Of a DNA stretch of 64,000 nt, positions 18,433 through 27,947 are shown one piece after another. The stretch is taken from the NCBI RefSeq assembly GCF_000365025.1, contig NZ_KB823011.1, positions 1,198,621 to 1,262,620 of the forward strand, given 5' to 3'. Numbering within the stretch: the stretch's first letter is position 1; every line of letters begins with the position of its first letter. A model generated the notes under the pieces. It worked only from the letters and a program-made list of their open reading frames with translations, did not search any database and was not told the DNA's origin. This stretch comes from Robiginitomaculum antarcticum DSM 21748 (GTDB lineage Bacteria > Pseudomonadota > Alphaproteobacteria > Caulobacterales > Maricaulaceae). A program made the position numbers and the translations under genes.

Positions 18433-20166
18433 ATGGGTCACGAAGAACATGCCGTATTTATCAAAGACGCCCTTGTCTTTTTGGTGGCCGCAGGGCTGAT
18501 CGTTCCTTTTTTACGTTCATTAAAAATACCGGAAGTGATGGGCTTTATCCTGACCGGGATCGCATTAGGCGTAAGCGGCATTGCGGTCTTTAGCGATACT
18601 CTGCCCTTTCTGGACTACATCACAATCACCAACCCGGAAGCCATCGCGCCTTTTGCCGAACTTGGAATCCTTTTTCTTCTCTTCTTGTTAGGGCTGGAGT
18701 TATCCGTTGAGAAATTATGGGCGCTTCGCCGGATTGTGTTTGGCGTCGGCCTTACGCAGGTCGCGCTCAGTACACTGTGTATTGCCGGCTTGGCCTTGGC
18801 CTTCGGCTTTGCCGCGCCCGTTGCCGTGCTCATCGGACTGGCGCTTGCGCTGTCATCCACAGCCATTGTGATGCAGCTTTTGACAGAGTCCCGTGAGATC
18901 ACAATCCCGATCGGCAGAACATCTCTAGGCGTCTTATTACTCCAGGATGTTCTGGTTGCGCCCATATTAATTTTTGCCGGTTTTATTGGCATTCATTCCA
19001 ATGCCACCCTTGCCAGTGAACTGTTCTCGGCGCTGATACAGGGCGTTATCGCCATTACGGTGATCATTTTTCTGGGCCGGTTTGCGATGCGCCGGGTGTT
19101 CCACAAAGCCGCTGCAGGCGGGCGGGGATATTTGATGGCCGTAACCCTGCTGACAGTGATCGGCGCCGCTGTCATATCGGCCAATGCCGGCTTGTCCGTT
19201 GCGCTGGGGGCCTTTCTTGCCGGGTTATTATTAGGGGAAACTGAATTCAAGCATCAAGTCGAAGTTGATCTGGAGCCGTTTAAAGGTCTATTGCTCGGCC
19301 TGTTTTTCATGACGGTTGGATTGTCACTTGATTTAAACGTCGTTGTCCAAAACTGGCCTTTAATTCTGGGCGGCGTCACGGCGTTAATCGTTATAAAAGC
19401 CATTATCATCTGGGTCTCTGTCACAGTCTTTCTAAAGGACAAAAAGCTCTCTATTGAAGCCGCGTTTTTGTTGGCTCCGGCAGGTGAGTTTGCCTTTGTC
19501 GTCATGGCGGCAGGTCTGGCCAGTGGGGCGGTTTCCAGTCAAACGGCCACTCTGATCGCCGCGATTGCCGCGCTGACCATGCTCTTGATCCCGGGCGCAT
19601 GGCGTCTTGGAAAATGGGCGTCTGAAAAAACCCAAAGCGAAACGCCGGCTCATACATTATCCGATGAGATGTCCAATCTTCAAGATCATATCATTATTGC
19701 GGGATTTGGCCGGGTCGGCTGCGCCATCGCGCGGATATTGCAGGAAAAGCAAGCCATTATCGTCGCGCTTGACACCAATCCTAAAACTGTGGAGCGGGAA
19801 AATGCACATGGATGGGCCGTTTATTTAGGCGACGGATCAAGAGAGGAAGTCTTGATTAAAGCCGGCCTGCACAACGCTTCAATGCTCATTGTGACTGTCG
19901 ATGACGCAGTGAGTGCGGAGCGTATGGTGCAGGCCTGTCACAAGCTGAAGCCGGAAATTCCAATTTTTTCCCGCGCCCAGGATGTCGACCATGCCAAGCG
20001 TTTGTATAAAGCGGGCGCAAAATTTGTTGTGCCTGACGCTATTGAAGCGGGGCTGCAAATGTCGTCGCGGGCCTTGGAGGAGATCGGCTATGATGGCCAA
20101 ACTGTTCGCAGCTTAATTGCCTCTGAACGGGATACTGAATATCGCAAAGCGTCAGATATCTCTTAG
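18433..20166 (+). CDS. CPA2-family (Kef-type) cation:proton antiporter with TrkA-N domain
   Basis: 577 residues. About a dozen membrane helices (residues 12-390) include the GLELSVEKLW and GAFLAGLLLGETEF stretches typical of KefB/C/RosB antiporters. A cytosolic Rossmann domain follows at about 415-535, with the nucleotide loop IIAGFGRVGCAIARIL and the acidic second strand VALDTNP. Members exchange K+ or Na+ for protons and are gated by nucleotide or glutathione adducts. A clear ribosome site (GCAGGAGG) precedes the ATG. There is no ancillary KefF/G gene nearby. The ion cannot be decided from sequence. Confidence 0.9.
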   Translation: MGHEEHAVFIKDALVFLVAAGLIVPFLRSLKIPEVMGFILTGIALGVSGIAVFSDTLPFLDYITITNPEAIAPFAELGILFLLFLLGLELSVEKLWALRRIVFGVGLTQVALSTLCIAGLALAFGFAAPVAVLIGLALALSSTAIVMQLLTESREITIPIGRTSLGVLLLQDVLVAPILIFAGFIGIHSNATLASELFSALIQGVIAITVIIFLGRFAMRRVFHKAAAGGRGYLMAVTLLTVIGAAVISANAGLSVALGAFLAGLLLGETEFKHQVEVDLEPFKGLLLGLFFMTVGLSLDLNVVVQNWPLILGGVTALIVIKAIIIWVSVTVFLKDKKLSIEAAFLLAPAGEFAFVVMAAGLASGAVSSQTATLIAAIAALTMLLIPGAWRLGKWASEKTQSETPAHTLSDEMSNLQDHIIIAGFGRVGCAIARILQEKQAIIVALDTNPKTVERENAHGWAVYLGDGSREEVLIKAGLHNASMLIVTVDDAVSAERMVQACHKLKPEIPIFSRAQDVDHAKRLYKAGAKFVVPDAIEAGLQMSSRALEEIGYDGQTVRSLIASERDTEYRKASDIS

Positions 20167-20367
20167 GCCCGCCTCAGTATTAAACCTTTTGGTAACTCTA
20201 TCCCTACATCGAGTTTTCAGCCTTTATTCCTATAAATTGTAGATAGTTAAGCGCGTGCTGTGCCCCTTGGCGCACATCACGCACGCTCTTGTCGGCACAA
20301 TATGGGCATCTTGATTGTAAGTTTTCCAGAACCACAGCCGCTGAGGCTCGGAAGAATTGAAGGTTAT

Positions 20368-21336
20368 ATGCGTATTAATACGATAGTCACTCTGGGCGCC
20401 TCGGCGGCTTTTGGCATTTTAGCCATTTTGCTGGCTAAAGGGTGGATTAACGATGCGGTGCATAGCGAATTTGCGTCCAACAAAAATGCGCCCGGTTCAA
20501 TTGCCAAGCCTCAGTCCCGCACAGTTCCGGTATTTGTTGCCAATGCCGATTTAAACTTCGGGGATACGTTGACACCGGAAAGCCTACGCCTTGTCGACAT
20601 GCCGGAAGACGCGGTTCCGCTTGGCACATTCAGTGAGCACGACTCAATTTTTGGTGATGGCAAAGAGCGTACGGTTGTTCTTACCCGCATTGGCATAAAT
20701 GAACCGCTGATCAATTATAAAATTAGCGGTCCGGGCGGACGCGGCTCATTATCAGCCATTATTGACGAAGACATGCGCGCTGTGTCTATCCGCACAAATG
20801 ATGTCGCGGGCGTCAGCGGCTTTATTCTGCCGGGCGACCATGTTGACATTATGTTGACCCGTGATTTGGCTATACAGGGTGAAGAGCGCCGAATGGGTAC
20901 GGACGTGCTTTTACAAAATATACGCGTCCTCGGCACAGGTCAAAATTCAGATCAAACGGGGGACGGCGTTAACGTTGTGAAAACGGTCACCTTGGAAGTC
21001 TCTCCTGTCCAAGCGCAAAAACTAACACTTGCAATGGATCTCGGTAGCTTGAGCCTAACGCTGCGCCGGGTCGGAACTTTGGATATTGATCCCGTCTCAA
21101 TCGTAGAAGAAAAAGCGCTTGCTCATAACGCCGCCGCGCCCGCCGCGCGCCGAATCCCGCGAAAAACTTACCCTGTAGACCGGCAAAATAAAATACCACC
21201 CACTCCTCAAAAGGCGACTGTGACGATCATCAGAGGTGAGGACCGTGACACGGTTAGCGTTTTAAAAGACGAGAGCCCCCAGCCCGGAAATGATAGTTTA
21301 GCCGGACGCTCCACCGCTTCAGATACGCAGGGTTAA
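20368..21336 (+). CDS. cpaB: Flp/Tad pilus assembly protein CpaB
   Basis: 322 residues. An N-terminal membrane segment (about 4-24) is followed by a SAF domain (VPVFVANADLNFGDTLTPES, then LRLVDMPEDAVP) and the RcpC region with VAGVSGFILPGDHVDIMLTR, diagnostic of CpaB/RcpC. The C-terminal 70 residues are basic and proline-rich. CpaB sits in the periplasm and supports the CpaC secretin. The ATG at 20368 is chosen over 20260, since the longer frame adds a non-signal extension. It opens the Tad operon. The 200 bases upstream contain no pilin gene. Confidence 0.92.
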   Translation: MRINTIVTLGASAAFGILAILLAKGWINDAVHSEFASNKNAPGSIAKPQSRTVPVFVANADLNFGDTLTPESLRLVDMPEDAVPLGTFSEHDSIFGDGKERTVVLTRIGINEPLINYKISGPGGRGSLSAIIDEDMRAVSIRTNDVAGVSGFILPGDHVDIMLTRDLAIQGEERRMGTDVLLQNIRVLGTGQNSDQTGDGVNVVKTVTLEVSPVQAQKLTLAMDLGSLSLTLRRVGTLDIDPVSIVEEKALAHNAAAPAARRIPRKTYPVDRQNKIPPTPQKATVTIIRGEDRDTVSVLKDESPQPGNDSLAGRSTASDTQG

Positions 21337-21339
21337 AAC

Positions 21340-22671
21340 ATGAATATCAAGCACATATTGACGGCGTGCCTCGCCTTCGCCTCTCTGATTTACGGGCCGC
21401 ACGCCACCGCAAAAGCGTGGATTGAAAACGCACCTGCCGGCAACCAAACCGAGGCGGCTGTGACCAAAGGCAGCCCTGTTGTGATGCGTACAGATAAGGC
21501 TTTTTCCGATATTATGGTCGCTGATTCTAAAATCGCTGACGTGGTCGTGCTTACCGATAAGTCTTTTCATCTTATAGGGAAAACGAGCGGCAAAACCAAC
21601 ATCATGCTCTATGATGATCAGAAAAGCCTAATTGGCATTGTCGATGTGGATGTCGGATATGACATCGCGGCATTAAAAAAAGGTCTTTACGAGACATTTC
21701 CAAATGAGCGGATCGAAGTCCGCTCAATGGCGAATAGTATTTACATTTCCGGTAAAGTGTCCTCGTCAAATATTGCGGACCGCGCCATTAAAATTGCGCA
21801 AAGCTTTGCCCCTGATGATGTAACGAACGGTCTCGTTATAAAAGACAGTCACCAAGTTATGCTTCAAGTCCGGTTTGTGGAGGCGTCGCGTGAAACGGCT
21901 AAAGATCTGGGTGTTGGATTGCTGATCCAAAATCAGGACGGTATATTATCCGGCCGCGGCGGGCTGCTTGGCGGCGGCGTTCCTATCGGCAAAGCTTTGG
22001 TGACCGGCCTGATCGGCACAACAAATTTGGACCTCACGATCGACGCGCTGGAAGAAAAGGGCATCGTCAGAACACTGGCGGAGCCCAATTTAGTTGCCAT
22101 GTCGGGTGAGACAGCCAGCTTCCTTGCGGGCGGGGAATTCCCTATTCCAATCGAAAGCCAAAATGGCGGCATCACCATCCAGTTTCGTCAATTCGGCGTT
22201 GGCCTCGCCTTTACGCCGACGGTTCTTGATGACGGTATTATTAATTTAATTGTCGCGCCCGAGGTCAGCCAGCTGGACACCAGCCGCGCTGTGCGTATCG
22301 GCGGCGTGGAAATTCCCGCGCTCAATGTGCGCCGCGCGAAAACAACCATAGAGCTGCGCAATGGGCAGAGCTTTGCCATTGCCGGTCTTTTGCAGAACTC
22401 GCGCAGTGACAGTAAAATTCAAGTGCCGTGGATCGGTGACGTCCCCATTTTAGGCAGCCTGTTCCGCTCAACGCGATATAAGAAAAATGAAACTGAGCTG
22501 GTGATTATTATTACGCCAAAGCTGGTGCGTCCTGCCGCAGATATATCCGATCTCGCAACGCCGCTCGACCGGGTCAAAGCGCCAAGTGAAGCTGAGCAAT
22601 TTATATTCGGACGAGTCGAAGCGCCTCAGGACGGCGGTCTTGCCGGCACATATGGTCACGTGATTCAGTAG
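21340..22671 (+). CDS. cpaC: Tad secretin CpaC (RcpA)
   Basis: 443 residues. A signal peptide ends near ATAKA (about 26). An N-terminal domain follows with a KSFHLIGKTSGKTNIMLYD stretch, then a BON-like element, and the secretin domain (about 165-400) with VQFVEASRE-like and GGEFPIPI elements and the closing VPWIGDVPILGSLFRS. Secretins form the outer-membrane channel through which the Flp pilus emerges. It is three bases after cpaB and ten before the next gene, so firmly in the operon. Confidence 0.94.
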   Translation: MNIKHILTACLAFASLIYGPHATAKAWIENAPAGNQTEAAVTKGSPVVMRTDKAFSDIMVADSKIADVVVLTDKSFHLIGKTSGKTNIMLYDDQKSLIGIVDVDVGYDIAALKKGLYETFPNERIEVRSMANSIYISGKVSSSNIADRAIKIAQSFAPDDVTNGLVIKDSHQVMLQVRFVEASRETAKDLGVGLLIQNQDGILSGRGGLLGGGVPIGKALVTGLIGTTNLDLTIDALEEKGIVRTLAEPNLVAMSGETASFLAGGEFPIPIESQNGGITIQFRQFGVGLAFTPTVLDDGIINLIVAPEVSQLDTSRAVRIGGVEIPALNVRRAKTTIELRNGQSFAIAGLLQNSRSDSKIQVPWIGDVPILGSLFRSTRYKKNETELVIIITPKLVRPAADISDLATPLDRVKAPSEAEQFIFGRVEAPQDGGLAGTYGHVIQ

Positions 22672-22680
22672 GAGAATATC

Positions 22681-22926
22681 ATGCGGTTTAAATTTATATC
22701 AGCCATTGCCATTGCGGTATCTTTACCAGCTTGCGCCACCACAGTTCCGGTCATGCAAACAGAACATAGCGCCGTGGCGCACAATATTGCGGCGCAATCC
22801 ATTGAGCCGAGCGCGGCGCAAAAAGCCAATATAAATATTCCCGAAGATCCAACTTTGCGGGCGGCAGCCCGTGAACGCTATCGTCAGGGCAATGTGACTG
22901 AGCCCAAGACGCAAGACACACGCTAG
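22681..22926 (+). CDS. Very short lipoprotein resembling the C-terminal end of CpaD
   Basis: 81 residues. A lipoprotein signal (MRFKFISAIAIAVSLPACAT) leads into AVAHNIAAQSIEPSAAQ and ends in RAAARERYRQGN. CpaD proteins are normally over 200 residues and end with a Cys-Ala-Thr, N-(L/I)-A-A-Q, then R-x-x-x-x-x-x-RYR-x-G pattern. Here that tail seems joined directly to a signal peptide. The gene occupies the usual cpaD place after cpaC. It is either a reduced CpaD or an unrelated small lipoprotein. The similarity is judged by eye only. Confidence 0.6.
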   Translation: MRFKFISAIAIAVSLPACATTVPVMQTEHSAVAHNIAAQSIEPSAAQKANINIPEDPTLRAAARERYRQGNVTEPKTQDTR

Positions 22927-22992
22927 GCTTAAATCCCGCATCGGGTTGGAGATTGAAATATAAATATACTGTGGTGGGCAGGGAAAAGGAGG

Positions 22993-24492
22993 ATGACTGT
23001 GACAAGACATTTTTTAAATCGCTTTACACAGAATGTTTCTGGCGGTGTTATGATCTGGGCAGCTGTCGCTGCGCCGATTATGCTGTCTGGCGCGGCCTTG
23101 TCCGTCGATGTGTCACGTATTTATAATTTAGATGAGCAATTACAAAGTGCGTCCGATGCCTTGGCCAGAGCGGGCGCTGCTGAACTGGACGGACGTTCAG
23201 ATTCAATTATACGCTCAACGCGCGCGGTAAATAGTCTTGTCAATAATAGCCAGAGTTATAGCGAGGCCGGATATGGTAAAGTGGAGGTCTCCAGTTTTCG
23301 CTTTTTAAAATCCCTTCCCGCCAATGATTACGACGCCCCGACAGCGGATATGGTCACGACCGATCCGCATGAGGCGAAATATATAGAAGTTAGTGTTAAG
23401 CCCGTCACCATTAGAACTCTCTTCCCGCCCAAATTATCCCAAGGCATCACGTCCGTGACGTTAAGCGCCACGTCAATTGCGGGGTTTACATTTGGCGTCT
23501 GCGGGGTCGCTCCCATCTTTGTGTGCAACCCTTACGAAGGGAGCGGCATATCCTTATTCGAAGCCTTGGAAGATCCGGCGCAGCAACGCCGCCAAATCCG
23601 GTTTATTGACGGCAGCGGCCCCGAGAGCAATTTGGCACCGGGCTCATTTGGGTTTCTTGACCCGTTTTCCTCAAACGGCACGAGCGGCGCTAATCTTATG
23701 AAAGATGCGATTGCAATGAGTACGCCGCCGACATGTTTTGGCGGTGGAGCCGATGGCGTCAATCTGCGTCCCGGGAATCTTTCCAGTGTCGGTGCTGCGC
23801 TCAATGTTCGTTTTGATATATATAAGGGCCGTTACAGCAGCGCGCAATATAGATCGGATCCGCAATACGCACCGGCTAAAAATGTGGTGAAAGGCTATGC
23901 TTCTGATAAAAATAAAACTTGTCAGATTAGCGAAAACGAAATGGCATTCGGGCTGCCTAAAGATGCGTGTTTCGCGACGAATAGTTGCACGGGCCTTGGC
24001 GGCAGCATGGGAGACGGTAATTGGAATTTTCTTGAATATGTCAGGATTAATCATAACGCTGCCCCGACTCTGGATATTTTCGGAACAGTCTATCATTTCA
24101 ATTATAGCTCCGAAACGGTCACACCATCTGTGCCGCCAAGCCGGTATGCCATGTATCGCTGGGAAATCGAATCTGACCGCATTCCGGGCGAAATGTCTTA
24201 TGGTATAGGCAATACCAACACGCCCGAAGAAGGCGCGCCGCAATGTCATGACTCAGGCGGCAGTTCCGGCGGAGCGGACCGCCGCATCATTCACGCCGCT
24301 GTGCTGAATTGCGGCGAACTGGCCCAAAGTTACGATAGTAAAACACAAAACCTCCCAGCGCAGGCTTTTGCAAAAGTCTTCATCACCGAGCCTATGGGGA
24401 ATGGCGAAGATAATACAATTTACGGCGAGATGGTTGGAGTTGTTTTAGGCTCCGACTTTGTATCGCGTGATAATATTGCCGTCACCCGATAG
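22993..24492 (+). CDS. Tad-domain pilus assembly protein (TadG-like)
   Basis: 499 residues. The N-terminal TadE/G-type helix follows the short leader VTRHFLNRFTQNVSGGVMIW and AAVAAPIMLSGAALSVDVSR, the usual Tad N-terminal segment. A long extracytoplasmic region has many cysteines (for example VCGVAPIFVCNP and CFATNSCTG), suggesting disulphides. The von Willebrand A part of classical TadG is not clearly visible. It follows the CpaD-like gene by 66 bases, and its TAG stop directly abuts the next ATG. It is probably a minor pilin-like or envelope component of the pilus. Confidence 0.8.
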   Translation: MTVTRHFLNRFTQNVSGGVMIWAAVAAPIMLSGAALSVDVSRIYNLDEQLQSASDALARAGAAELDGRSDSIIRSTRAVNSLVNNSQSYSEAGYGKVEVSSFRFLKSLPANDYDAPTADMVTTDPHEAKYIEVSVKPVTIRTLFPPKLSQGITSVTLSATSIAGFTFGVCGVAPIFVCNPYEGSGISLFEALEDPAQQRRQIRFIDGSGPESNLAPGSFGFLDPFSSNGTSGANLMKDAIAMSTPPTCFGGGADGVNLRPGNLSSVGAALNVRFDIYKGRYSSAQYRSDPQYAPAKNVVKGYASDKNKTCQISENEMAFGLPKDACFATNSCTGLGGSMGDGNWNFLEYVRINHNAAPTLDIFGTVYHFNYSSETVTPSVPPSRYAMYRWEIESDRIPGEMSYGIGNTNTPEEGAPQCHDSGGSSGGADRRIIHAAVLNCGELAQSYDSKTQNLPAQAFAKVFITEPMGNGEDNTIYGEMVGVVLGSDFVSRDNIAVTR

Positions 24493-24969
24493 ATGCGGGC
24501 GCTCAATAATACCGCCTCCCGCTTTTTGCGGGATAAATTAGGGGCGATCACAGCCGAAGCCGCCTTGATCTTCCCTGTGCTCATCTTACTTGGATTGGGC
24601 GCAGTGGATTATTCCAACTTGCTTTATCAAAAGCATATGATGGAAACATCATTGACATCAGCGGGAATTTATTTGTCCAAAACACGCGACCCTCAGAGCC
24701 GTGAGGGCCAAGCTAAGGCGCTGGCGATAACCGGTCACATTATGGGCGGTGAGGCTAAGCTTCGTAATTGGACAGCTGATGACATCACGATTTCTTACGC
24801 CATAGTGGACAATACGAAGGGGGATTATCGTAGCGGCGAAACTGTCACGACTGTACAGCTTTCCACAGAGCTTGCTTATACCGGAATGGGTTTAATCAAC
24901 GCGGTTGCGCCGGGCGACATCATAATGCGGGCGAATTATGAAGAGCGCATTGTCGGAGAAGGCGTATGA
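24493..24969 (+). CDS. TadE-family pseudopilin-like protein
   Basis: 158 residues. The TadE signature is near the N-terminus: a short basic leader (FLRDKLG), the invariant Glu in ITAEAALIFPVLILLGLGAV, then a helix running into DYSNLLYQKH. TadE/F proteins are processed like prepilins and are thought to prime or anchor the Flp pilus. It starts immediately after the preceding stop codon and overlaps the next gene by four bases. Confidence 0.88.
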   Translation: MRALNNTASRFLRDKLGAITAEAALIFPVLILLGLGAVDYSNLLYQKHMMETSLTSAGIYLSKTRDPQSREGQAKALAITGHIMGGEAKLRNWTADDITISYAIVDNTKGDYRSGETVTTVQLSTELAYTGMGLINAVAPGDIIMRANYEERIVGEGV

Positions 24970-25583
24970 TCGGTCTCTCCAAATTTTGTAAGGATAAACG
25001 CGGCGTCTCCAGCGTTGAGTTCGCTTTGCTCTCAACCGTCATGATATCTATAACGGCAATTGCGATTGATCTGGCCAGCGGCTTTTTCCAATATAATACC
25101 GCGCTTCAAGCCGCGCGCATTGGCGCGCGTCTCGCCGCAACCTCTGACCCTGTCTCCGATGATTTGAAAGATATGACCGGCATGGAGGACGGCGCGCAAT
25201 CCGGGGACCCTCTTCCGGATTATACCCGCATTTGCAAAGCCTCAGAACGCACGTGTTCCGGTGGTCAGTATCACGCAAAAGCGATGAGCGATCTGATCTA
25301 CGGAACGGATAACGACCAAACCTGCGGCTCTACAACGAAACGTCGGCGGGGCATGTGTGATGTCTTCAAGCCTCTTACCGAAGACAATGTTCATATTGAG
25401 TACCGCAGCTCCGGTCTGGGCACAGCAGGTTATCCCGCCACGCCTGCGCCTATGATTACAGTTAAGCTTACAAATGTAAGATTTAATTTCGTCCTCATTG
25501 GCGCGCTCACACCAAAAAGAATGGAAATTATGCCCGACATTGAGGTCACCGTTATGGCCGAAGATTTGAAGTCAGGTGCATAG
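24966..25583 (+). CDS. TadE/TadF-family pseudopilin-like protein
   Basis: 205 residues, with the same plan as the previous gene: leader FCKDKRGVSSVEFALLS with the conserved Glu, a hydrophobic helix, then an extracytoplasmic part with four or five cysteines (CKASERTC, QTCGSTTKRRRGMC). The ATGA overlap with the upstream gene indicates coupled translation. Size and position fit TadF. The TadE/TadF split is by position only. Confidence 0.85.
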   Translation: MIGLSKFCKDKRGVSSVEFALLSTVMISITAIAIDLASGFFQYNTALQAARIGARLAATSDPVSDDLKDMTGMEDGAQSGDPLPDYTRICKASERTCSGGQYHAKAMSDLIYGTDNDQTCGSTTKRRRGMCDVFKPLTEDNVHIEYRSSGLGTAGYPATPAPMITVKLTNVRFNFVLIGALTPKRMEIMPDIEVTVMAEDLKSGA

Positions 25584-25592
25584 GTCTAAATC

Positions 25593-26453
25593 ATGAACCA
25601 TTTTGACGCCGATATGATTATACCGACTCCTGTGCAAACACACGATGCGCAATGCTGGGCGTTTATGGGCGCCATGGGCGGGGCGGGCGTGACCAGTATA
25701 GCGATCCAGACCGCTTATAGCGCTATGAAAGCCCTTAGCGCCCGCGCCGGGGCGCCGGGGCGTGTGTGTTTGATTGATTTGGATTTTGAGGGAGGAGCGG
25801 TTGCACCCTATCTCGATCTTATTGCAGGCATAAAGTCAGAGCATTTAATGGGCGATGCCAGCCGTATCGATACGGATATGGCTTCGGCTTTTGTGTGTAA
25901 ACATGAGACCGGCTTGCATGTGCTGGCTGCGCCGAATTTGTTAGGCGGAAATGACCGCGTCAGTCCGGATTGTGTCTTGGCGCTTATGGATGCGGCGAGC
26001 ACATTATATGATATTATTGTGCTGGATATACCGCGCATCTGGCGGCCATGGACGCATGCCGCCATTGCTGCTGCGGATAAGTTTTATCTGGTGACAGAGC
26101 TCAATATTCCGGCCTTACATATAACCCGAAAACGGGCGCGAGATATTGAAATGCAGGCCAGTCTTCAAGATGGCGTCAAGATTATAATCAATAAATATGA
26201 GCGCAGGATTTTGCGGTCTTCCTTAACAGTTAAAGACGCGGCGCATGCACTTGAGCGCGAGATTGATCACTTAATTTGCGTTCACGAAGATGCGACGCGC
26301 GATGCCATGAATTGTGGCAAACCCGCAGGCAATCTGGATGCGGGCGGGCGTTTCGTCAAAGATGTAAATGCGCTGACGCAAAACTTTTTGAGCCTGCATG
26401 AACAGGGCATAGCTGAATATAAACGCAAGCTTTTAAAACATAGTGCGGCATAG
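25593..26453 (+). CDS. cpaE: CpaE/TadZ-type pilus localisation ATPase, with degenerate Walker A
   Basis: 286 residues. The ParA/MinD-like core is evident (WAFMGAMGGAGVTSIAIQTA, VCLIDLDFEGGAVAPYLDL, VLDIPRIWRPWTHAA). The P-loop reads GAMGGAGVTS, so both the signature and the catalytic lysine of a KGGxGKT loop are missing. The N-terminal receiver-like domain of longer CpaE proteins is also absent. CpaE/TadZ marks the pole for pilus assembly. Non-hydrolysing variants are known among TadZ proteins, so this copy may act as a nucleotide-independent scaffold. The assignment rests on fold motifs plus its place before cpaF. Confidence 0.88.
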   Translation: MNHFDADMIIPTPVQTHDAQCWAFMGAMGGAGVTSIAIQTAYSAMKALSARAGAPGRVCLIDLDFEGGAVAPYLDLIAGIKSEHLMGDASRIDTDMASAFVCKHETGLHVLAAPNLLGGNDRVSPDCVLALMDAASTLYDIIVLDIPRIWRPWTHAAIAAADKFYLVTELNIPALHITRKRARDIEMQASLQDGVKIIINKYERRILRSSLTVKDAAHALEREIDHLICVHEDATRDAMNCGKPAGNLDAGGRFVKDVNALTQNFLSLHEQGIAEYKRKLLKHSAA

Positions 26454-26462
26454 GAGTAAGAT

Positions 26463-27947
26463 ATGGGACGGTTTAGTCAAATTATTCATGGGACGCCACA
26501 GGCCAAAGAGATAAAGGTTACAGATAAAACCGGATCCGCGCAGCGTATTGAGCCTGAATTGGTTTCTAACGCCCGGCCCATAATGCAGAGTCCCAAAGCT
26601 ATTGACACAAAATCGGCCGTCGATTCTGAACGCGTCGATGCTAAAATGCGAATTCACAGTCGATTGATAGATGAAATTGATTTGTCCATGCTTGACCGTC
26701 TGGACGATGATGAATTGCGCGATCAGGTTTATGGTGTCGTGAAAGACCTCGCATCCGACGAAAAAATGATTCTCAACGCGAAAGAAAAAAAACAATTCGC
26801 CAGTGAAGTCTACGACGAAATGGTGGGCCTTGGTCCTCTCGAGCCTCTACTGCAAGATGATTCAATTGCCGATATTTTGATTAATGGCCATAAGCAGGTA
26901 TATATTGAACGCGGCGGCGAGCTTGAAATAACGCCAGTGCGGTTCCGCGATGATGCACATTTGCTGCGCATTATTAACCGCATTGTCAGCCAGGTGGGGC
27001 GCCGAGTCGATGAGAGCATGCCGATGTGTGACGCACGTCTTTTGGACGGATCGCGCGTTAACGTCGCCATCGCGCCCATTGCGGTCGACGGTCCTCTTGT
27101 CTCTATTCGGAAATTTTCAAAAAAACCTTTTACCTTTGACAAGCTGGTTGAATTTGGCGCCATGCCCAAAGAGGTCGCCGAATTTCTTAAGGCGGCCTGC
27201 GCCTCGCGGGTCACAATCCTTATATCGGGCGGCACCGGGTCGGGAAAAACAACGCTGCTCAACGCCCTGTCTCAAAGTATAAGCCATAAAGAACGTCTCA
27301 TCACGATTGAGGATGCGGCAGAGCTGCAATTGCAACAGCCCCATGTTGCGCGCATGGAGACCCGCCCGCCAAATATTGAGGGCAAAGGCGAAATCCGCCA
27401 GCGTGAACTGGTTAAAAATGCGCTGCGTATGCGCCCTGATCGCGTTATTTTAGGCGAAGTCCGTGGCGAGGAGGCATTTGACATGCTTCAAGCGATGAAT
27501 ACAGGCCATGAAGGCTCTCTCGCAACATTGCACGCCAATACGCCGCGCGATGCGATTACCCGTCTTGAGCAGATGGTGGCGATGGGCGATATGAAAATCA
27601 CACCGGAAGCCGTTGCCGGACAAATCGCATCAGCTATCGGTATGATTATCCAGGCCACACGGTTGTCCGATGGTCAGCGCAAAATTACGTCTGTTGCCGA
27701 AATTACGGGCATGGAGGGCGCGATTATTCAGATGCAGGAGATATTTAAATATAAAAAGCTCGGAACGGACTCAGAAGGCAAGGTTATTGGCGAGCATCGC
27801 GCCACCGGCATTCGCCCTAAATGCTTGGATCACATTATAACGCGGGGCCTGAATGTTAATACGGACATTTTTGAGCCTAAAACACTTGGGCCTAAAGGGG
27901 TTATGCCTCAATCGGCGTCAAATTTAACGCATCCCGGTTTGGCTTAA
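26463..27947 (+). CDS. cpaF: Tad secretion ATPase CpaF (TadA)
   Basis: 494 residues. The N-terminal three-helix region (about 60-120) is followed by the VirB11/PulE ATPase. Walker A is [10 protein letters not shown] with Lys262. Also present are [11 protein letters not shown], the Asp-box region [14 protein letters not shown] and the His-box [14 protein letters not shown]. It is a cytoplasmic hexameric motor powering pilus extension (and retraction in some species). The ATG has a GGAG site nine bases before it. Its TAA overlaps the next ATG by one base. It is the best conserved protein of the locus. Confidence 0.97.
   Translation: MGRFSQIIHGTPQAKEIKVTDKTGSAQRIEPELVSNARPIMQSPKAIDTKSAVDSERVDAKMRIHSRLIDEIDLSMLDRLDDDELRDQVYGVVKDLASDEKMILNAKEKKQFASEVYDEMVGLGPLEPLLQDDSIADILINGHKQVYIERGGELEITPVRFRDDAHLLRIINRIVSQVGRRVDESMPMCDARLLDGSRVNVAIAPIAVDGPLVSIRKFSKKPFTFDKLVEFGAMPKEVAEFLKAACASRVTILISGGTGSGKTTLLNALSQSISHKERLITIEDAAELQLQQPHVARMETRPPNIEGKGEIRQRELVKNALRMRPDRVILGEVRGEEAFDMLQAMNTGHEGSLATLHANTPRDAITRLEQMVAMGDMKITPEAVAGQIASAIGMIIQATRLSDGQRKITSVAEITGMEGAIIQMQEIFKYKKLGTDSEGKVIGEHRATGIRPKCLDHIITRGLNVNTDIFEPKTLGPKGVMPQSASNLTHPGLA

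Noticed and set aside
22993-24492. TadG-like gene read as a pseudogene because the von Willebrand region is unclear
   Set aside because: The frame is intact over 499 residues with organised cysteines and tight operon spacing, so it is kept as functional.
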